Part shown: in pieces, positions 14,961 to 19,841 of the stretch
Layout: the number at the start of each line of letters is the position of its first letter
Numbering within the stretch: the stretch's first letter is position 1
Assembly: GCA_030145365.1 (NCBI GenBank)
Contig: JAQYVS010000041.1
Span: 1-19,841, forward strand
Length of the DNA stretch: 19,841 nt
Origin: Desulfofustis sp.
GTDB lineage: Bacteria > Desulfobacterota > Desulfobulbia > Desulfobulbales > Desulfocapsaceae
Direction: 5' to 3'
The notes under the pieces: model-generated
What the model saw: the letters and a program-made list of their open reading frames with translations, nothing else
Told to the model about the DNA's origin: nothing
The model's database searches: none
Made by a program: the position numbers and the translations under genes

Positions 14961-16178
14961 ATGGCTGAAAACAATACCCACACACCGGTTCACAGGCAAA
15001 TCAGGCTGGTAGTTGCCGATGATTCCGATTTGTTTAGAAAATTCATACGTGAACTGTTGTCAAACAATACCATGGTCAGTCTTGAGGGAGAAGCAGCCAA
15101 TGGAGAAGAAGCTCTTGATACTATAGAAACATGTGATCCGGACGTGATTATCATGGATATGGAAATGCCTGGTATGGATGGGATAGCTGCCTTGAACCAT
15201 ATCATGCATCATCATCCAATTCCCACCATTATGACTTCAAGTTTGAGCAGAGAAGGATCGGCTCGATGTTTTGATACCCTGAAAAATGGTGCAGTCGACT
15301 TTATATCGAAAGCCTCTCTACACCCAGGTAAGGGTCTTGATTTATTAAAATCGGAAATGTTATATCGAATAATCTGTGCTTCCAAAAGAAATGTTCAAAT
15401 GGCGGCTGTCTCAAACGTTGATAACAATCAGGTATTCGCTCATACAGCATTGGAGAAACAGATTATTTTTTGTGAAGATTGTGGGGCCAGAAATATCATC
15501 GAACCTGAGACTGATCGGGGAAATGGAGCCTTAACCTGTCAACAATGTGGAGATGTTCTCGATGCTATTGAAATTACAAAGTATCAAAGAGTTTCTTCGG
15601 TAACAGTGTTGGGGGCTGGTCAAGGGTGCTTTACCAATTTGCTCAATATTATTACCAGATTACCAAAAGAAATCAGGAGTGCAATCATTGTTGTACTGCA
15701 GGAAAAACGCGAATATATCGATTCATTCTCACGATACCTCAATGCCCTGAGTAACATTAAAGTGTTACGATTGAGCGAGGGGATGAATATAGAGGCTGGA
15801 AATTGTTATATCGCCTGTGCAACTGATAATCTTTTCATGGTTTCACACAGTACCAATTACACAATCAGAAAATCAGAAAATGACATCGCTCATGGGCCAT
15901 TGGACCTGATGCTCACTTCAATTGCCCCAATATTGAAAAACAATCTGGTTGCTTTGATCGTTTCAGGGGAACAGTTTGATGGTGTAAAAGGTATGCAACA
16001 GGTAAAACAGTGCAATGGGCTGACCGCTGTTTTAAATTCGGCAGGCTGTTTATGCAAGGAGTTGGGAGAGAATATATTAAAAAAATGTATGGTAGATAGA
16101 ATTGTTGATGAAAATGATTGTATCGAGCTTCTCTTGAGCCCACGGGAAGGTGATCAATCAAACAGTTCTGAGGGTTGA
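14961..16178 (+). CDS. Receiver + zinc ribbon + catalytically degenerate CheB-like protein
   Basis: A 405-residue cytoplasmic protein with the CheB layout. Residues 15-135 form a phospho-acceptor receiver domain: acidic pair Asp20/Asp21, acceptor Asp66 in IIMDMEMPG, Thr92 and Lys117 all kept. Residues 171-196 are an inserted four-cysteine ribbon (CEDC...CQQC; Cys171, 174, 193, 196). Residues 212-393 align along their whole length with the CheB methylesterase domain, but the GASTGG nucleophile motif is GAGQGC (218-223, Ser to Gly) and the TQHM histidine position is LQEK (246-249, His to Glu); only the GxxxDG aspartate remains (Asp340). It is therefore unlikely to demethylate chemoreceptors. 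No cheA, cheR or receptor gene is nearby. AAGG lies before the ATG, 53 bp after nadD. A phospho-controlled adaptor role is inference. Confidence 0.85.
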   Translation: MAENNTHTPVHRQIRLVVADDSDLFRKFIRELLSNNTMVSLEGEAANGEEALDTIETCDPDVIIMDMEMPGMDGIAALNHIMHHHPIPTIMTSSLSREGSARCFDTLKNGAVDFISKASLHPGKGLDLLKSEMLYRIICASKRNVQMAAVSNVDNNQVFAHTALEKQIIFCEDCGARNIIEPETDRGNGALTCQQCGDVLDAIEITKYQRVSSVTVLGAGQGCFTNLLNIITRLPKEIRSAIIVVLQEKREYIDSFSRYLNALSNIKVLRLSEGMNIEAGNCYIACATDNLFMVSHSTNYTIRKSENDIAHGPLDLMLTSIAPILKNNLVALIVSGEQFDGVKGMQQVKQCNGLTAVLNSAGCLCKELGENILKKCMVDRIVDENDCIELLLSPREGDQSNSSEG

Positions 16179-16226
16179 TATTTACTGAGGTTCCTCCTAT
16201 TTAATACAAAATATAATAGGTGTCCG

Positions 16227-16892
16227 ATGTTGTGGGAAGAACAGGTTAATCTGTTGAAACAGGGGCTGCATAAGGAAATTGTTAGAAAAGCATTTGGTCC
16301 TGCTTCCCAGGGAAAAAATGTCTACCCGCTCCGGGAACGAGTTTTTGATGCGATGCGAATCACCTCATTCTCCGAAGTTCGGGTGGTCATTATCGGCCAG
16401 GATCCCTATATCAATGAACACTCAGTCCTAGGTCCTGAAGCACATGGCTTAAGTTTTTCAGTAAAAGAAGGGATTCCCGCTCCGCCTTCACTAAAAAACA
16501 TTTTTCAAGAGATTGATAACAGTCTGCATGGGGGAACACCTCGTAAGGTCAACACCGATCTTACCAGATGGGCAGAGCAGGGAGTACTGTTGTTAAATTC
16601 ATCCCTAACCGTCATTGCCAAACAATCAAATTCTCATGCAAATCTTGGCTGGCACCAGATTACCGATAATATCATAGAAACGATCTCGGAAAAAAAAGAA
16701 AACGTTGTTTTTATGCTTTGGGGATCTTTTGCCCAGAAAAAAGCAGTATTAATTGATTTAAGCAAACACCTGGTATTAAAAACAAGCCACCCATCACCAT
16801 TGTCTGCTCATAGAGGTTTTCTCGGCTCGGGTGTTTTTGTTAAGTGTAACCGTTATTTGACAAAAAACAGACTGCCACCGATTGACTGGTAA
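16227..16892 (+). CDS. ung: Uracil-DNA glycosylase (family 1)
   Basis: A 221-residue base-excision repair enzyme that removes uracil from DNA. The water-activating motif IIGQDPY (56-61, catalytic Asp59), the uracil-binding LLLNSSLTV (121-129), and HPSPLSAHRGF (188-198, catalytic His188) are present, as is FMLWGS (162-167). The segment after GQDPY is unusual: ten residues (INEHSVLGPE) replace the usual five (HGPGQ in E. coli) before AHGLSFSV, and His is replaced by Ile. AGGTG lies close to the ATG. It converges with the CBS gene with only 9 bp between the stops. Confidence 0.96.
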   Translation: MLWEEQVNLLKQGLHKEIVRKAFGPASQGKNVYPLRERVFDAMRITSFSEVRVVIIGQDPYINEHSVLGPEAHGLSFSVKEGIPAPPSLKNIFQEIDNSLHGGTPRKVNTDLTRWAEQGVLLLNSSLTVIAKQSNSHANLGWHQITDNIIETISEKKENVVFMLWGSFAQKKAVLIDLSKHLVLKTSHPSPLSAHRGFLGSGVFVKCNRYLTKNRLPPIDW

Positions 16893-16898
16893 TCGGTG
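16876..16898. terminator. Hairpin at the convergent ung / CBS gene junction
   Basis: CACCGATT and AATCGGTG form an 8-bp stem with a 7-nt loop over the ung stop codon. On the minus strand a run of six T follows eight bases after the stem, so it may end CBS-gene transcription; no T-run follows on the plus strand. Confidence 0.45.
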
Positions 16899-16901
16899 AG
16901 A

Positions 16902-17351
16902 TCAAAGAATCGTTCGGATTATATCCTTTTTCCCGACGATACCAACCATTTTACCAGACTCAGTCAGTACTGGAAGCGTGTGGATACTCTTGTCAGTCAT
17001 CAGGGTAGCAATTACGTCAAGCGGAGTATCCTGTTTAATGGTGACCGGGGGTGTGGTTAGAATATCATTCACGGTTGCCGCGGCAATTTTTCGTAATTCC
17101 TTTTCCATCTTTTCGGGTGAATTGAGGAAAATAAACGAATCTAGAATAGTGATTACCGCTGGAACATTAAGCCTCTTGTTATGAAAAATAAGATCACTTT
17201 CAGTGACAATCCCGATTACTTTTCCTGTATCATCAACAACAGGAACGCCACTGATATTGTTTTCAGTGAAGATTTTAGCGAGATCCCGGATCGAGTTTTC
17301 TGGCCGTATGGTAATTACCTCTTGGGTCATGATATCCTGAGCTGTTTTCAT
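16902..17351 (-). CDS. Two-CBS-domain protein
   Basis: A 149-residue soluble protein made of a tandem CBS pair: CBS1 at residues 4-60 (AQDIMTQEVITIRPENSI..., VPVVDDTGKVIGIVTESDL) and CBS2 at 92-149 (VNDILTTPPVTIKQDTPL..., LPVLTESGKMVGIVGKKDI). The linker at 61-91 is helical and unremarkable. Such pairs (Bateman modules) bind adenosine nucleotides and act as sensors; the effector and partner are unknown. It overlaps the end of nnr by four bases (ATGA), so the two are translationally coupled, which suggests that it works with, or is sensitive to the same nucleotides as, the NAD(P)HX repair enzyme. Confidence 0.93.
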   Translation of the reverse strand: MKTAQDIMTQEVITIRPENSIRDLAKIFTENNISGVPVVDDTGKVIGIVTESDLIFHNKRLNVPAVITILDSFIFLNSPEKMEKELRKIAAATVNDILTTPPVTIKQDTPLDVIATLMTDKSIHTLPVLTESGKMVGIVGKKDIIRTIL

Positions 17352-18949
17352 GATTGCTCCTCCAGAGTTTTTCGGGCATGAGGCAGTTCATTAGCAAGTT
17401 CAGCTGCGCTGAAACCGACTCCTTTCTTTTTTAAAAGTCGGTTACCAGAACAGCCATGCAGATACACCCCTAGACAGCCGGCTGATAGCGGACTCAGGCC
17501 CTGACAGATAAGAGAACCGATCAGGCCGCTGAGAACATCGCCCATGCCGCCTGCTGCCATGGCTGAATTACCGGTGGGGCAGACATATTGGTGTTCATCA
17601 TCAGCAACCAGAGTAGCTGCACCTTTTAATATGACGACAAGCTCAGCCTTCGAGGATCGGTATTGCTGATAACATAGCCTGCTTGCTTTAAGCCGGTCAG
17701 CCTGCACCTCGGATGGTGATATGGCGAGAAGTCTAGCCATTTCGCCAGGGTGGGGAGTTAGGATTCTTGGACCTGATGGAACCGGCAAATTGTCTTTGTG
17801 TGCTGCCAGAATATTTATCGCATCGGCATCAATAATTATTGGGATCTGGACGCTCTCATACAAATCCATGACCAGATCGGCGGTGACCTTATCCTGACCA
17901 AGGCCCGGCCCTATCACCAGGCAATTTTTGTCGTCAAGTTGATTACTAATGGTCTCGCTGTCGTCTGCGCTAAAGACGCTCTTAGAGTGTGGCAGGGGTA
18001 GGGTCATTGCCTCGATAAGTGAGGTTTCAAAGATCGTGTTTAGCTCGGCTGGTGCGCAAAGGGTTACCAGTCCGCATCCACTGAGTATGGCTCCACGGCC
18101 AGCAAGAATCGCGGCACCTGATTTACCTGAAGAACCTGCGACCAGCAACAGATGCCCATACGTTCCTTTGTGGCTGTTGGGAGTTCTTCTCAGATTGCCC
18201 AGCAGCTCCCGGCACATGTTATGGTCAATACTTGAGACATGTATTGCTCCACGATCGACAGCTTTAGGTGGAATGCCGATATCAATAACCTCTAAATGCC
18301 CGGTGAAGCCACTGCTGTCCGGCATGAGCTGGCCTATTTTTGCACATCCGTATGTGGCTGTTGCATCGGCCTGAATACAGGTACCGAGGATGTTACCGTT
18401 GTTTGAGTCGAGCCCGGAAGGTGTGTCTACAGCGATGATGGGAATATTTCTTGCTTTGCTGAAATGGTTGATCAGATCAACACAAAGTTTAAATCGGTCT
18501 TTCAGGTTCCGCTGAAGGCCGGTTCCGAAAAGAGCATCAACGATAACTCTAATGGGACCGAAGTGTAATTCCGAGTGCTGAAGGAGTTGAATAACGTTGT
18601 TTATCTGTTTTTTGGTATTACAGATATGAGCTTCTAGGTTCAGTTTTTTGACGATACCAAAATTGATTGCGCTGTCTCCCTGCAACTGCTCTGGATCAAT
18701 CAGGTAGATCAGAATCGGTGTGCAGCCTCTCTGGTAAAGGTGTCGGGCAATTACCAGTCCATCGCCACCATTATTGCCTGGTCCGACTAAAATGGGAACT
18801 GTCTTCTTGTTGAGTGGACCATACATCCGGTCCATCAACAAGACGGTGCCAAGCCCGGCATTTTCCATCAGAACTAACCCGGGAATACCGAATTCGTTGA
18901 TTGCACACTGATCAATGCGCCTCATTTGCTCGGCGTTAGGAAGTTTCAT
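17348..18949 (-). CDS. nnr: Bifunctional NAD(P)HX epimerase / ADP-dependent NAD(P)HX dehydratase
   Basis: A 533-residue metabolite repair enzyme that restores hydrated NADH and NADPH. The N-terminal YjeF_N epimerase domain (1-225) has VGPGNNGGDGL (55-65), the catalytic Asp138 in VDALFGTGL and the potassium-site DTPSGLD (175-181). The C-terminal ribokinase-like dehydratase domain (about 240-525) has HKGTYGHLLLVAGS (260-273), ILTPHPGEM (396-404) and GGMGDVLSG (467-475, Asp471). The length matches fused bacterial forms (about 500-530). The Shine-Dalgarno before ATG 18949 is weak. It starts 33 bp after lptF and its end overlaps the CBS gene, so lptF-nnr-CBS may be one transcript. Confidence 0.97.
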   Translation of the reverse strand: MKLPNAEQMRRIDQCAINEFGIPGLVLMENAGLGTVLLMDRMYGPLNKKTVPILVGPGNNGGDGLVIARHLYQRGCTPILIYLIDPEQLQGDSAINFGIVKKLNLEAHICNTKKQINNVIQLLQHSELHFGPIRVIVDALFGTGLQRNLKDRFKLCVDLINHFSKARNIPIIAVDTPSGLDSNNGNILGTCIQADATATYGCAKIGQLMPDSSGFTGHLEVIDIGIPPKAVDRGAIHVSSIDHNMCRELLGNLRRTPNSHKGTYGHLLLVAGSSGKSGAAILAGRGAILSGCGLVTLCAPAELNTIFETSLIEAMTLPLPHSKSVFSADDSETISNQLDDKNCLVIGPGLGQDKVTADLVMDLYESVQIPIIIDADAINILAAHKDNLPVPSGPRILTPHPGEMARLLAISPSEVQADRLKASRLCYQQYRSSKAELVVILKGAATLVADDEHQYVCPTGNSAMAAGGMGDVLSGLIGSLICQGLSPLSAGCLGVYLHGCSGNRLLKKKGVGFSAAELANELPHARKTLEEQS

Positions 18950-18982
18950 ATAGTCTGCCGGATTCTCTGTTTCTGGTTCTCT

Positions 18983-19841
18983 CTACTGCTGTTCGTCTCT
19001 CTGTTTTTCAGCTAAAATTGTGTTACAGAACATGCATGGTTCAAACCCTGCATTGAGTGCTACACTGCTGTCTTTAAATTCAACTGAACAGTCCTGACTA
19101 TAATAATAGTCGCATTCGGGAAAATGAAAAACCCGGTTTTTTACATTTCCACGAAGTATTTTTCTTTGTACCGCTTCCTCTGATGATACCTGTACCTGTT
19201 CTTTTAGACGGAAACGACTAACGAATGTATACAAACTACGGAAAAGTCCGATAATCCAAGAGACGAGTTTTTCAAACAATTCTTGAATAAATACGGAAAC
19301 CAGCGGTTTTTCATGGGCGACTCGATGAATAGAAAGAAAGGCCAGAGTACAAAAAAACATGTTGGGAACCCACATCACAAGAGCCACCGGAAACGCTCCG
19401 CTGTTTGCCAGATTCCGCGACATGGTAAACATGATATAATAAGTTATATATAACAACAGTCCAAATGGTACACCGATGGCACGTCTACCCGGTCCTGCCT
19501 GCAAGCCAAGAGGCATCCCCAGAAGGGAAAGAAAGAAACAGCCGATGGGAAGCACCAGTCTTTTATGAAACTCGGTGACATAGGACCGGCCTGCATCAGT
19601 TTCTACTCCTAGTTCCTCAGCCTTATCGAGTAATTCGGACATATGCATGGTGCCCCTTTTCTTGACGCTAGGGGCACTTGATGGAAGTTTGAGTGGAATT
19701 CTGATGCTGTATCGGTCAAATGAGATGGTTTGAGCCTTACCATCTTCGGGTATTTGCATCGTACCGTTTAGCAGAATAAGGGTGACCACCATCTCTTCCA
19801 GATCTGTATTCATCGAACCATAGCGAGCCATGGTAATCGCT
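18983..19841 (-). CDS. lptF: LptF/LptG-family (YjgP/YjgQ) permease, 5' end outside the window, with an Ada-like zinc module at its C-terminus
   Basis: The frame is open to the window edge (AIT before an internal Met at 19831), so this is the C-terminal part of a membrane subunit of the ABC machine that extracts lipopolysaccharide from the inner membrane. Visible are the end of the periplasmic jellyroll domain (RYSIRIPLKLP), SELLDKAEELG, then helices at about 93-111, 119-138 and 147-166 of the fragment with GMPLGLQAGPGRRAIG, which is typical of YjgP/YjgQ. LptF rather than LptG is a guess. Past the normal end there is an amphipathic linker and, at 228-275, KNRVFHFPECDYYY..DC..EF....ALNAGFEPCMFC (Cys240, 248, 266, 269), which matches the Ada-type metal-binding fold seen in nucleases and ComEC-like proteins. 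This tail should be cytoplasmic. Confidence 0.88.
   Translation of the reverse strand, partial: AITMARYGSMNTDLEEMVVTLILLNGTMQIPEDGKAQTISFDRYSIRIPLKLPSSAPSVKKRGTMHMSELLDKAEELGVETDAGRSYVTEFHKRLVLPIGCFFLSLLGMPLGLQAGPGRRAIGVPFGLLLYITYYIMFTMSRNLANSGAFPVALVMWVPNMFFCTLAFLSIHRVAHEKPLVSVFIQELFEKLVSWIIGLFRSLYTFVSRFRLKEQVQVSSEEAVQRKILRGNVKNRVFHFPECDYYYSQDCSVEFKDSSVALNAGFEPCMFCNTILAEKQRDEQQ

Noticed and set aside
16212..16217. A perfect TATAAT just before ung
   Set aside because: It lies only nine bases before the ATG, which would leave almost no transcript leader, and no -35 is found at the right distance.
1..19841. CRISPR arrays, insertion sequences, integrases, att sites, tRNA or rRNA genes
   Set aside because: Reading both strands I found no spaced direct repeats, transposase motifs, paired terminal repeats or tRNA T-arms; the only tandem array is within rpsF.

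Overview
The window reads as a chromosomal segment of a Gram-negative, mid-GC bacterium. Ribosomal proteins, LptE and LptF lipopolysaccharide transport components, a two-zinc-motif LeuRS, a zinc-ribbon type S18 and the gene order rpsF-rpsR-DUF2232-rplI-dnaB and rplU-rpmA-obg-proB-proA-nadD fit a sulfate-reducing deltaproteobacterium (Desulfobacterota, perhaps Desulfobulbales). That placement is inference from gene content and protein flavour, not a search result. Coding density is high. I see no tRNA, rRNA, IS element, integrase or CRISPR array.

Layout: (1) 1-402 is the 3' end of priA (+), convergent with dusB (-, 436-1374). (2) 1428-6003 (-) is a dnaB-leuS-lptE block closed by a strong terminator at 1428-1458. 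(3) 6179-8750 (-) is the rpsF-rpsR-DUF2232-rplI ribosomal operon, with a good promoter, a structured leader and a terminator at 6179-6221. (4) 8747-9145 is mazG (-), divergent from a small AP2-domain gene (+, 9381-9824) that sits alone between housekeeping genes, followed by an 11-bp perfect inverted repeat. (5) 9959-14907 (+) is rplU-rpmA, a strong terminator, then the tightly packed obg-proB-proA-nadD. (6) 14961-16178 (+) is an unusual receiver + zinc ribbon + CheB-fold protein whose methylesterase Ser and His are missing, followed by ung. (7) 16902-19841 (-) is lptF (5' end outside the window), nnr and a two-CBS-domain gene, the last two overlapping by 4 bp.

Most of the window is core machinery: replication and repair (PriA, DnaB, Ung), translation (LeuRS, S6, S18, L9, L21, L27, DusB, Obg), metabolite repair and nucleotide pool cleaning (Nnr, MazG), proline and NAD synthesis (ProB/ProA, NadD) and outer membrane assembly (LptE, LptF). 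The parts most worth a second look are the zinc-ribbon pseudo-CheB (14961-16178), the Ada-like four-cysteine zinc module fused to the cytoplasmic tail of LptF (about 18990-19130), the stand-alone double AP2 protein (9381-9824), the 15-bp tandem repeats encoding the S6 tail (8111-8200) and a five-residue insertion in the catalytic loop of Ung.
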